Part shown: positions 11,799 through 24,200 of the stretch, piece by piece
Numbering within the stretch: the first letter of the stretch is position 1
Layout of the letters: the number at the start of each line of letters is the position of its first letter
Source of the DNA: Tetraselmis striata
Lineage: Eukaryota; Chlorophyta; Chlorodendrophyceae; Chlorodendrales; Chlorodendraceae
Length of the DNA stretch: 64,000 nt
Direction: 5' to 3'
NCBI GenBank assembly: GCA_006384855.1
Contig: VCJN01002714.1
Location: 62,001-126,000 of the forward strand
The notes under the pieces: generated by a model
Databases searched by the model: none
Seen by the model: only the letters and a program-made list of their open reading frames with translations
Told to the model about the DNA's origin: nothing
Position numbers and translations under genes: made by a program

Positions 11799-12248
11799 CA
11801 CTCACACTCACACACACACACATACACATACGCGCGCGCGCGCGCACACACACACACACACAAACGCGCGCGCGCACACATGCACGCACATGCACGGGTA
11901 CACAACCCGGAGAGGACATCTTGGAATGTCACGATATCATGTAGATGTATTGTAGGTATCATATGTATTGTAAGGAAATATCACACTTATTATGCATCCG
12001 CAGTTCCGCTTTAATAAACTTGAAGATTTGTCTACATTACACTTAGAAGAGTCCGACGAATCTCAACTTCGGCGACTTGTACCTGGCGACTCCGAGGCGG
12101 CGCCTTGAGAGCAGGGCTGGCTGCGCTTTCTGCGAAATCTGGCTGGCGCACTTGACGAGGCGGGGGGCTCAGGCCCGTTGCCGAGCTCCGTTCCTTGGAC
12201 GCCCGGGCTCAGCTCATCATCGACGACGAATTCAACATCGTCTGCCAT
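11220..12248 (-). CDS. Small two-exon gene of unknown function, about 119 residues
   Basis: Exon 1 is 12083-12248 (ATG at 12248); exon 2 is 11220-11413, ending in TAA. Donor CCAG|GTACAAG and acceptor ACATTCAG agree in phase 1. The N-terminal half is acidic then basic and Ser/Pro-rich ([17 protein letters not shown], later [11 protein letters not shown]) and looks disordered. The C-terminal half is ordered-looking: [52 protein letters not shown]. No family was recognised. An in-frame ATG at 12317 would add 23 residues, but the sequence just upstream of 12248 also resembles an acceptor. The intron carries the long CA microsatellite. More exons inside the intron cannot be excluded. Confidence 0.45.
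11630..11900. repeat. (CA)n microsatellite with CG-rich interruptions
   Basis: About 270 bases of CACACA with interspersed CT and CGCGCG blocks, inside the intron of the small minus-strand gene. Open frames across it are Thr/His repeats and meaningless. Confidence 0.95.
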
Positions 12249-14318
12249 TAATACTACCTGTATCAATGCAAAAACACCAACACTGCAGCCAGCGACTTGT
12301 AGAGACGTATGAAACATGGCGCTTAGTGCATCGGCGGGGGAAATCCGTCAGTATAGAGCAGGTGGGTCGCACGAGGAGTGAGGCATCAGCGTGTGGTATT
12401 GTTAGTCTTGGTTGCCTCGCAAGTCCAAATCGCTGAATATGTCGTTCTACGACCCTACTGGGTGGCAGACTGCATATGCTCACAGAGGAAGAGCAAGCAA
12501 ACCGACTGTACGCTGCTCTAGACGAAATTATGTCAGACGAAACCTAATTTATGTGTTTATGGCAGTGACGACTGACGAGACAGTGACCATAAGTGAGTAA
12601 CGCGGCAATATATGTTCGGGTGGGCTGAGAAGCGGGCGGCATCACCAGCACGTACTGGTGCCCTTCCCCAGCATCCATCACCAGTACGTGCTGCCGCCCT
12701 GCTCCAACTCTATATTAACCACTCGCTAAGGCCACTGGTACTCGTATTACGCCGCTGCGCGCGCAGATTATTACGTAAATCCTTAATAACTACAAAAACC
12801 GTGTCCCAATAAATGGTGTTACCGACGTCTTACGTACGGGTACCGGGTAACGCGGACAACACGATTTTTGTTCTTCCTGTTTTGTCTCCCCGCCTCCGTT
12901 TTCCCTATTTTGTTTGTTTTACTACAGGTATTTTGTCTCCCCTCGGTTTTTGGTTCGTCCGCCCGGGACAGGCGGACTGGCAACTCGGTCGACTTATTAG
13001 CGATTTAACGTAATTCTTAGTCGCTATTCGTATTCGTGTTCGTAAAAGTAAAAGTAAAGTTCGCCCCGGGACATCGGCCGAAGCCGCCCCAGCACTTCGT
13101 GTTCGTACTACAGGTTTTTCACTAGTCGCTAAAGGCGGCTGTACCCGTACCCGGGTACTGCTTTTACCGGTAGTGGATTTGTTACAGGCCTTGTTGTAAT
13201 TCACACCAGTAGTATTCACTGGTGCCAGTCCTGTCTCGGGGCGGAAGAAAAACTGGCAGGGCTTTTGCATCGTCCTTCGCTGTGCGGGAATCAGCGACGC
13301 GCATGCCTGGCCGAATATCGTCCCCGCCCGCTCTATCCCGCCAGGTGCCACTATACCGCCCGGGCGGTGCACCCGCAGCTGTCCTCTATCCCTGCTACTT
13401 GCGGAAGCTATAATCCTTACATGCAGTTGCTGGCCCTGCCGTCGCGGAGGGAACCGCGCGTGATTTCTCGCGCGCAGCGGCACTGTTCTGCTGGTTGGAC
13501 GTTCGTGGTGACGACCACTTATCTCCCTCGGCCGGGAAACCCGCATTCCTCCTACTACCGGGAAGCGAGATAGCAAGCTGCCCGTCCGCCAAGGCCGCCA
13601 GCGCCCAGGTACGACAAACGAACATCTCTGACAAGCCCCAATGATTTTCCAGCAGTACTTCGGTTGCAACCGATAGGGTGGGATTTCATGCTGCTGCATA
13701 TGTACAGGGACACGGGGGGGGGGGGGGGGGGGGGGGGGGGGTGCAGCATAACTCACTGCTATATGTATATTCCGCTTTTATTTATTTCTCCTCTCCCTCT
13801 ACGCGTTTTGAGCCACGTAGCCCCACCAACAGAAAAACTTGTGTATCCGTTTTAGCGCTACTTGCGAAGTGCGCGACTCTCCATTCGCCGCCTGCCGCCG
13901 CCGTCTGACCGAGTGCCGCCAGCCCCCGCCCACGCGATCTCCTACATTGTCTGCCAGACGTGTCACGCCACCCTCGGGGTGGGGTGGGGGGGGGGGGGAG
14001 GAGGAGGGAGGGGGGCGCTCAAGTGTATTCATAGCGACTCGACAGCAACTATCGCCCAGATAGCCGAGCACCGTACGGTGTTATTATGGTTCGAACGGTG
14101 CCGTCGCCGTCGTTAGACCTACCGGCACAGCGCCGCCTCCACAGTTCGCACCCAGCTCATACATAACTGGGGCGGCGTGTGTGTTGTGCAGGCACCTTGA
14201 GTACCCCAGGTGTGGCAGCGGCGGCCTGCAAAGCTTCCCGCCCAGTGCCGCCCTATCTTTCTCCCTGCCACTTAACATCGGGCCCCTAACAATCCCCGCG
14301 TGATCTGGCAGTGGCGAC
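12249..14318. other. Intergenic with dispersed repeat remnants
   Basis: No gene was accepted. The stretch has a Ser/Arg-rich chance frame on minus, a G run of about 28 at 13714-13741, and a second G-rich block at 13980-14010. Around 13046 lies a block, AAAAGTAAAGTTCGCCCC, that recurs with small changes at about 50687, which marks a dispersed repeat. A tRNA-like B box at 14087 was tested and rejected. Confidence 0.5.
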
Positions 14319-17300
14319 ATGAAGGCGGCCCATCTCCGAAAGGCGGCCGGGCGTCTGGCAGCCCTCCTCCTTTGCCTTGAGACGCTGGGCGCCAGCGTGC
14401 ACCTGTCGAACGCTCTGGATGTGCCTGCACCAGGTCTGAGCCCCCCCCCCCCCCCCCCCCCCCTTTTACCCTCCAATCCTGTGGCTGCTTGCTGTGCAAG
14501 GCTCAGTGTCTTAACACAGAGCATGCACAGCACTGCTTCGCTTTTTGAGCCATCATCACAAAAAAAATGACGATGCAATCCCGCATTGCACCGGGCTTAT
14601 ATTGGGGGGGGGGGGGGGGGGGGGGCTGAGGATCCCCTTGACAGCCACCCAGATAATTAAATGGGCTCACCCCCACTGCAGGCGAGGTCATCACCATCGC
14701 CGGCGAGCTTGGCCTGGGGGCTGGGGCGACGAATGTGCCGCCAGCACAATTTGACCAGCCCTCCGCCGTGGCCTTTGATGCCCCTGCCATGGTGCTCTAT
14801 GTTGCCGACTATAACAACAACGTGATCCGAAGGGTCGATCTCTCTGATGGCAGTGTCACCACACTGGCTGGGACATTGGGTGCCGGGACTGGCGCCATTG
14901 ACCACACCACGGCCGCTTCGGCAATGTTCAACAAACCGATGGGTTTGGCGCTCTCTGTGGACCGGCAGACGCTCTATGTTGCCGATCGCGACAATCACGT
15001 GGTTCGTGCGGTTGACACCGCCACCGGAGCCGTCACCACGCAGGTCGGCACTCTGGGTGCTGGCCCCGGCGCCATCGATGGGACCGCAGCGGCTGCCCGC
15101 TTCAACTCCGTCACCGGCGTGGCCGTCCATTGCAGGACGCTCTACATCATGGAGCATTCAGGCTGTGTCGTCCGCGCACAAGATTTGGACACCGGGGACG
15201 TGACGACACTGGCTGGGCCCCTGGGCGGCAGCTGCGGGGCGGCCGACGATCCCGCAGCGTTCAGCAACCCATACGGCGGCGCCGTCTCAGAGGATGGCAC
15301 CACCATCTACATCGCCGACACAGCAAACAATGCCGTGCGCGCGGTCGACACCGCCACTGGAAGTGTGAGCACAGTCGCTGGCACGCTGGGAACCGCCGGC
15401 GCAGTGGACGGCCCGTTGGCAGATGCGCTGCTGGATCAGCCCGTGGGCTTGGCGCTCTGGCGGGGCGTGCTCTACATCGCCGAGCGCAACAACCAGGCAG
15501 TACGCGCGCTGGACCTGGGTACGGGCCAGGTTTCGACCGTCGCCGGCAAGCTGGATGCCCCTGGGGGTGTGGACGGCGTCCCACCTGACACCCGGATTGA
15601 TGGCCCCTACGGGTTGGCGGTTTACGCGGGCCCGGGGGGTGTGGCTCTGTTTGTGGTAGGTGGTCACCATCTGCAGCGTGCCGGAACAGCCCCACCTGAA
15701 GGGAACCTCTGCTGGCTCACGCCGCCCGCCCGCCCGCCCGCCCATGTTGTAGGCGGAGTTTGACACCCATACAATCCGCATGGTGGGCTTGTGGCCGGTG
15801 GAGACCGAGCCAGGTGTGGCGGCACTGCCTGTGCGGCGGAACAGTTCTGCATGGAGTGGAGCCCCCCCCCCCCCCCCCCCACCGCCCTCTGATATGTGCT
15901 CGCCCCCGCGCCGGCATTGCAGGCACCGTGACAACCAAGTCTGGCAGCCTTGGGGCTGGCTCAGGAGCTGTTGATGCCTGCGCGGTCGATGCGCAGTTTG
16001 CTAATGCCCACGATGTGGTCCTGTCCCGCAGCAAATCCACGTTTTTTGTGGCAGGTATGCTGGCCTATCGCCCACTGAACCATTCTGGTCTTGTCCCTGA
16101 TTTGCATATTCATTCGGTAGAAAGAAAGGATAGCATCAACAGGAATTAGCAGCCTCCTGCACCTCGCGCAATCTAATCCCTGCCTGACCCTCTGCAATCT
16201 CGAATGCTGTTAACGTTTTACTGAATTGTTCCTTGCACGTAAAATTCACATGTATATAGGTACGTGATTTTTACATGTGTGTGTGCGCGCGCGCGCGTGT
16301 GCGCGCCCTCCAACCATCTCAATCACCTTACACACACAACCCATGTCAAGCTCTACTGCTGCATCGTACTCTACACGCTATACATCCCGTCATTTCGATA
16401 ATCCCCTTGGCATCTCATCTTTGGGCGTTGGGCGCCTCAAGGCCGACGCTGAACACACCGGTGGAAATGCGGTGCCTTTCTTAGTAGGTCTTATGCACAG
16501 CAACTGAGCTGTTCTCTGTGGTCACAGATTTCAACAACCATGTCATTAGGGCCGTCGATGCAGTAACAGGGGCCGTATCCACCCTGGCTGGCGCGATGGG
16601 CACATCTGGAGCTGTCGATGGTGATGCGGCCACCGCTAGGTTTTGGGAACCCATTGGCTTGGCGCTCTCGGCGGATGAGGCTACCCTATTTGTCTCGGAG
16701 CACAGCAACCACGTGATCCGCACCGTGAACACCGCCACTGGGGCCGTTGGCACCCTGTCTGGTACCCTGAGTGCCGGCCCTGGAGCAACAGACGGCGCTG
16801 CCAGTGCAGCAATGTTCCGGTATCCAAAGGGAATTGCGCTTGTCTGCAACACCTTGTATGTCGCAGGTGCTGGCCGTAGACTCCCCAATCACCCCAGCCC
16901 CCTGCGCTCAATGCTCCGGACTACATGCTACCCATACTACTGACCTCCCCCCCCCCCCCCTCTGCGGGCCCTACCGGTGCAATGTGACAGACGGCGCCAA
17001 CCACGTGCTGAGGGGCATTGACATCACCACGGGAGCGGCCTCCACAGTGGCGGGGACCTTTGGTCAGGCAGGAACGACCGATGCCATTGGATCGGCCGCC
17101 CGCTTCAACGATCTCTATGGGCTCAAAGCCTCCGCGGATGGGTCAATGCTCTACATCACCGACAAAATGAACCACTGTATTCGTGCTCTGGATCTTGCAA
17201 CAAGTGCGGTCTCCACGGTCGCAGGCAATCCCGGCACTTCAGGGGCTGCAGATGGACCCAGCGCGTCTGCGTTGTTCCACAGTCCATCCAGCATGGTGCT

Positions 17301-20300
17301 CCGAGGCGGCATCCTATATGTTAGCGACTCGGAAAACCATGCGATCCGGTATGCGACTCCGATGTCCCTGCTTACTCTGTATGAAACGGTCCTGAAGGTG
17401 CACGATGGGCGTGTATTGAGGAGTCCCCCCCCCCCTCCCCCCCCCGCATTTTTTTATCAGGGCGGTTGACCTGGCCGAAGGCGAAGTCTCTACCTTTGCG
17501 GGTGACTTGGGCACCTCCGGCTCCCAAGATGGCTCGCCGTTTCAGGCCAGTTTCAACTACCCCGTGGGAATGGCCCTGTGGGAGTCGCCCACCGAGCCTG
17601 CGCTGCTGGTAGCGGACATTAGCAATCACGTCATGCGTGAAGTGCGCCTGCCTCCTCTGCAGCATGTGCCGGTGGCCCGAGGTGAGGCTGGGCCCTTTGC
17701 ACCCCCAGCGGTTCTATTGGCGTTATTTAGCTACTGCCTCCCGTACCCCGCACTGTGCCAGAAATACGGGGCGAAACTTCTGCCCACATCTGGCCCAGAA
17801 TGTCACATTTCCCCAGTCACTGGCACAAGAACTCACGGGTGCCGCATCCAGCGGCCAGCACGGCACTTAATTGTGGAGAGATAGCATTAATACTTTTGGT
17901 TGCTGCGGCTGCTGCAGGCACGGCGTCAACGTTTGTCGGCAGGCTGGGCGCGGGCGCGGGCGGCGTCGATGGCTGCCGCAGCGACGCACGCTTCAATCAG
18001 CCTCATTACATGGCGCTGACGGCCGACCAGTCCACCCTCTATGTGACCGACTATGCAACCTACGTGGTTCGCAGTGTTGACGTGGCGACAGGGGCAGTCA
18101 GCACTCTCACCGGCAGCAGCGGGTCGAGCGGCGCAACGGATGGCGCTCCTGGCACCGCCTTGCTTGACGGTCCCATTGGCCTGGCGCTTTCAGGGGACGA
18201 CGCCACCCTCTACCTCAGCGAAGATGTGAATTTCATCATTAGAGCTATCGATACAGCCTCCGGCACGGTGTCCCTGCTGGCTGGTAGCCTGACCGGCGGG
18301 GCAGGGTCCGTTGATGGCGCTGCGGGGGATGCAAGGTTTGCCGGCCCCAAGGGCATGGTCCTTGTGTGCTCCACCCTGTACGTGGCTGACGCGGGCAACC
18401 ATGCGGTACGTGCGGTCAGCACCATCGATGGGTCCACCACTACTCTGGCGGGTGCCCTGGGCGTGCTGGGAGCCGTGGATGACACTGCGGGGGCTGCGCG
18501 CTTCAACAACCCTCACGACCTTTCTGCATCGGCGGATGGCAGCCTGCTGTACGTCGCGGACACCGACAACCACGCGGTCCGCTTGGTGCACATCGACACT
18601 GGGGAAGTCACCACCTTGGCAGGTCTGCTGACAGTGGCCGGGACCAGCGACGGCACCCTCACGGACGCACGCTTCAACATGCCGGTCGGTTTGCAACTGC
18701 GGGGCGGCATCCTGTACTGTGGAGAGTATGCCAACAACGCCATCCGGGCTATCCACCTCGCCAAGGGCATGGTGTCAACCTTGTCTGGCAGCAAGGGCGT
18801 CACCGGGGCCGTGGACGGCCTGCCCAGTATATCCCGCTTCAGCACGGTCCTCGGCCTTGCTCTTCTTGAGAGCACCGAAGCGCCCGCGTTGCTGGTAGGC
18901 GATGCGGCCAACCATGTTGTGCGCAAAGTGGCGCTGCCACGCGAGATGGAGCCCACTCCCAGTCGCCCAGCAGGTGCTTATCGCCCCCCCCCCCCCCCCC
19001 CCCCACACACACACACAACACCACACAAACCCCAACATCCCCGCTCTTCCCATGCTCTTCAAATTTTCCTTCAACACCAGTGAATACCGGGTGCCGGTTC
19101 CGATACGTACCTTCCCTGAACACTGCAATATCCGCGAAGAATTGACTAATAAAGTACACTGGATTGAAGTCAGTAATGGAAAAGTAAAATGAACCGGCTG
19201 ACAAATGTCAACCTACGCATTTGGTTCCTTATCATACCTACAGTATCCGAATTTACAGAACACAAACTCGCGATACGGGACCGTTATGCTCGCGTTTTGG
19301 CCTCTTGCCACCCCTTGCCACCGAAAATGTGCGTCACAGGGCAGACGGCATAAATATGTACCTTCTGGCAAACGTCTGGTTCCTTTTGAGTTGATTTCTG
19401 AATTGTTAAGTTGTAGTTTAGTATCAACCTCATCTGATAAGCCATGTAGTAAGAGAGACCGTCACAGTTTATGTTAGTTAAAGAGACATGACTGATTGTT
19501 GTGAATGGCGCGTTATAAAGGGTCGGCGGCTGACAGTCCTCCATCGTATTCATGCTGAGAAACCGGACCTACTGGGTGATGTAAAAGTAGCATCCATTAT
19601 GAACCTTTGGATTAAAAGTCGCCGCACTGCCCTCAACTACAGGCACAGCGTCTACCTTTGTGGGCAGCCTGGCCGCCGGATCCGGCGCGCTGGATGGGTG
19701 CCGTGTGGAGGCGACGTTCAACTCGCCCCAGGGGCTAGCGCTCTCCGCGAGTGGGTCCACACTGTACGTCAGCGACCAACTGAATCACGCCGTTCGCGCC
19801 ATGGATGTGGAGACTGGAGCGGTCACCACGCTGGCTGGGGATGTTCCCACGGCGGGAGCTCTGGACGGCAGCGCTTCCACCGCACAGTTCAGCAGCCCCG
19901 CTGCCCTGGTGCTCTCTTCGGACCAGTCTACTCTCTTTGTCGCGGACTATGACAACGGAGCGATAAGGGCGGTCGACACCGCCACCGGGGAGGTCTCCAC
20001 TTTTGCCGGCTTGTTGGGCACTAGCGGCGCGGTGGATGGATCCGCCACAGACGCACGCTTCACCAACATCCGCGGCCTCGCCATCTCATGCGCCGCGCTG
20101 TACACCGTGGAGCACGCCAACAACGTGGTCCGCGTCGTGGACGCCGTGACCGGAGCTACCGCAACCCTGGCTGGCTCGCTCGGCGAGTCGGGCTGGGTGG
20201 ATGGCGCCGCTGCCGACGCGCGCTTCCTCAACCCCTCCGGCATTGCACTCTCCGAGGACGGGCGGTCGCTGTTTGTATCCGACACCGGGAATGACGCCAT

Positions 20301-21184
20301 TCGCAGGTATTCCCTGCGGGTCGCTCCATGCCCTGGCAACCCTCTTCGGGGTGTGCATCAGTCCTTTTTGTTTCCGCTGCTGCTGGGATTTCGAGGGCTT
20401 GTTGGCTCTGCATCCATGCATGCATGATGCATGCATGCATGCATGCACGCTGGGTGTGGCCAACGGCCCTGCAGCAGGTGCACGGCAGCGCCCCCCATGG
20501 GTGTAATGGAGGGCGCCGATGTGTAGCGGTCGCGCGCTCTGAAGTTGTGCTAACCATGCTGGGATGGCTGGGACGGTTCGCAGAGTGGACATCACCACTG
20601 GTTACACTACGACTCTGGTCGGCCTGGGGCCCGGAAGCGCGAGCATCGATGGCGGCCAGTCGACGGCCTCCTTCTCTGCGCCGCAGGACATACAGCTGCA
20701 CGCAGGCATCCTCTACGTGACCGACGATCACTCGATCAGGGCGGTGGACGTGGCCAGCGGGCGCGTGTCGACGCTTGTGGGCGAGGCGAGCACCGCAGGC
20801 GCCGTGAATGGGCCGCCCGGCGTGGCCAGGCTCAGCAATCCGCGCGGCATGGCGGTGCACGCGCGTACGGGCGGCGCCGTGCTCCTGGTGGCCGACTCTG
20901 ACAACCACCTGGTGCGCGAGGTGGCCCTCCCGCCGCTCCCGACGCTCCCGGCATCAGAACCCCTCCTACCAGGTGCGGTCCCAGCCACGCACTGTTCTTG
21001 ATAATACGAGCAGGGCCTGCTGCCATTGCCAGTGACGCTGCATGCCAGTCAAACACAGATGCCATACGGGTCTCAGCATCCCGTGGCCATGCTCCGGATC
21101 CGCTATACACTACTGTTTTCGAACCCCTCTCCTTTGCAAAAAGAGAGTCAAGCAGTGTTTATTGATGTAGCTAGAAAATATTAC

Positions 21185-21225
<41 letters not shown>

Positions 21226-24200
21226 GTGCACAGACATCCTGACTCAATCCTGCAAAATGATGCGGTAGGTGTGTGACCCGCAACCCTGGTAACAGGGTGC
21301 GCGGCGGTACTGAGCGATACTGATTGAAGATGCCCCGCCTCGTCCGCTGGCAGGCACGGTGTCCACGCTTGCCGGGAGCCTCGGTGCCGGCGCCGGTGGT
21401 GCGGACAGCTGCAGTGCTGCGAGCAAGTTCGACGCGCCTCACGACGTCGTCTTTTCTCACAGCAGGATGGAGGCGTATGTGGCTGATCATGTCAACCACG
21501 TGATCAGGTCCCCCCCCCCCCCCCCCCCCCCACAAGCAACATCCTGTTCTGACCAAGCCGGTTTCCACCCTGTGCTGCTTGTTTATACGCCATATCTCCA
21601 CCCTATTCTGCAATTCCACTCACAACATTACTGCCCGGTTTCCATTATTCAGTCATCATTCCATTTCATCCGTCTTCAATCTCTTCGTGGTTTTCTCCGA
21701 TTCCATTCCTCGCGCGATAGGTCCCTGTCCCACCCATACTCGCGTATTTATGCATTTACTCGCACGCCCACACATAGTCCGACAGTCTCCGTGTGCATAC
21801 TATTGGAACGGGCAGTCCTGGTTTATTTGTTTCGCCCCTTTCTGGGGATGAGTCTCTTGCTGCAACATGTGAGCAGGACCGCTGCTGTCGCTGCTTCTGG
21901 CGTTGGTCGTGCCGCCTCTGCCGCTGCCATATCTTCTGCCCCCGCCACCCCGGGCCGCGCTGCGCTAGCGCAGAAACTTTCAGATACAGAATACCGAAAT
22001 CGACAGCGTCTGTCAATACCCTTTTATGGCATATTACCGGCACTTCACCAGCATCTGCACACCGGATAGACTTTTTGAATTGTTATGCAATGTCAAAACA
22101 GAAAAGTGACACCACAGCACTGCCGGGGGGCCGTGCGCCCCTCGTGGCGCTTAGCGCCGATGTGGAGTAGGGTCTACATTGGGGTGCATGTGCGAGGATG
22201 GCTGTGAGATACACAGAGCAGATGTAGCATATAATATCAGTGACGCTTACGAGCGTGTGCAGCTGTAGGTATCTGTGCCTTCATTATATACTGCCTCGTT
22301 GTGGTGTTTATGTACAACTGTGCGGCGTCACCCCTCCCGCTTCCACGCCCCCCGGGAGATAAACACGCTGCTTGCTTGCCGCCGGTGCAGGAGCGTGGAC
22401 ATGCGAACCGGCAGTGTCAGCACCCTCGCCGGGATGCTGGGCGCCGGGGAGGGCGCCGTGGACGGTCCGCCGTTTGCTGCCCGTTTCTACCACCCCTCAT
22501 CCTTGGCCATGTCCTATGACGAAACCACTCTCTACTTGGCAGGTATGTAACCCCCCATCGCACCCCCACAATAATGCCCCTTACTCTCCCCTCTGCCATG
22601 CTGCGGAGCCCTGCCATTGTGCGGACGATCTTACCCGGCTGATCACACAGAGCCCTGACCGTGCTTCTGTCTGCGCCCCCGCCTCCCTTCTGCAGACCGG
22701 GACAACCATGTGATAAGATCAATAAGAATAGCAACAGGGGAGGTCGCCACCGCAGCGGGGACCCTTGGTGCCGGCAGCGGCAACACGGATGGCGCTCTGG
22801 CGGACGCCCGCTTCTTCACTCCGGAGGGCGTAGCCATCTATGGCAGCGTCCTGTACGTGATGGACGCCCTGAACCACCGCATCCGCGTCGTGGACCTGGC
22901 GGCCGGCAGCGTCTCCACGCTGGCGGGCACGGCCGGCAGCGGGCAGGTGGACGGCGACGCGGCGTCCGCCACGTTCCACCAGCCGGCACGGGCCGTCGTG
23001 AGCGAGGACGGCGCCACGCTGGTGGTGGTCGAGAGGCTGAACCACGCCCTGCGAATGGTGGACACCGCCACCGGCGATGTCTCCACCTTTGTGGGCCTGA
23101 TGGACAGCCCGGGGGCCGAGGATGGCGCCGCCGGCAATGCGCGCTTTGACGGGCCGCTCGGCCTTGCCATCCGTGACGGCGTTCTCTACGTCTCGGAGAG
23201 CAACAACCACGCAATCAGGTGCGGCCAGGCGCTGACAGGTCACGAGAGCCACCCGCCAACCATTCATGCGGCGGTAGATAGTACCCAATGAGCGCTTGCA
23301 CCGGGCTGGCTCGCAGGGCGGTGAACCTCAACAGCGGCGAGGTCTCCACGCTGGCGGGCTCCAAGGGCATTGCTGGGGCCGCGGATGGCGTCGCCAGCAC
23401 CGCCAGGTTCGACAAGCCGATCGGCCTGACGGTCGCGACGCTCGACGGAAGGTCGACTCTTCTGGTGGCAGGTGACCACTCCGCTGCCCCCGGCGGCGGT
23501 GGCGTGCGCTGCCTCAGAATGTTGCCCCCGGTGGTGTGCACATGGTATCGATCAACAGTCTAGACTAGATGCATCAGCCGGATCATCCGGGGGCGCGCCA
23601 CGATGTTGATGTTGGGCAGCCAACTTGTCATGCCGGCTCTTGATCTTTAGTAGCCGGTGACGCCCGGCGGCGCTTGGTTGCCCCCATGGCGCTCTCCCGC
23701 AGAGCGGGAAAGGGCGCGGCCCGAACATTGTCACGCCAGGCAGGGCGGGATGTAGGGGGGGCAGGGGCACTCAACTTGCGGCTGTTGCCCATGTCGTGCA
23801 CGCAGACAAAAACAATCACGCTCTGCGCTCCGTGGCGCTGCCGGAGGCGGTGGTGCCGTTCCCGGAGGAGCCAGGTGCCCCCCCCCCCCCCCCCCCCCCC
23901 CAAATTCTCTCTCTGGGAAAGGTCGCTGCCGGTGGGTGGTGCCGGTTGGAACACAATCCTGTTCACCCCCTGCCATGGTTTTGCTTTTGGTCCCCCCGGG
24001 GCGGGAGGGGGGTTCGTATATCTATCTATCTATATATATGTATATGTATTAATTTATGTACATGTGTATAGACATATACATATAGACATATATATGTATA
24101 TGTGAGGGGGGGGGAGGGGGGTAATCCTTATTTCCAAGCATTTATTTTGGCACTTTTGATTTCCTGTCGGGGGCTTTAGGATGTTCACATTGCCGCAAAA

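Noticed and set aside
11617-11955. Thr/His and Cys/Val repeat frames in the CA microsatellite
   Set aside because: Dinucleotide repeats translate this way in any frame; no gene.
12905-13756. Minus-strand frame of 283 codons
   Set aside because: Arg/Pro-rich without domain features, begins in a C run, and overlaps a dispersed repeat; it looks like a chance frame in GC-rich DNA.
14050-14110. tRNA-like sequence (TAGCCGAGC and GGTTCGAAC)
   Set aside because: The A-box to B-box distance is about 28 bases, too short for a tRNA, and no acceptor stem pairs.
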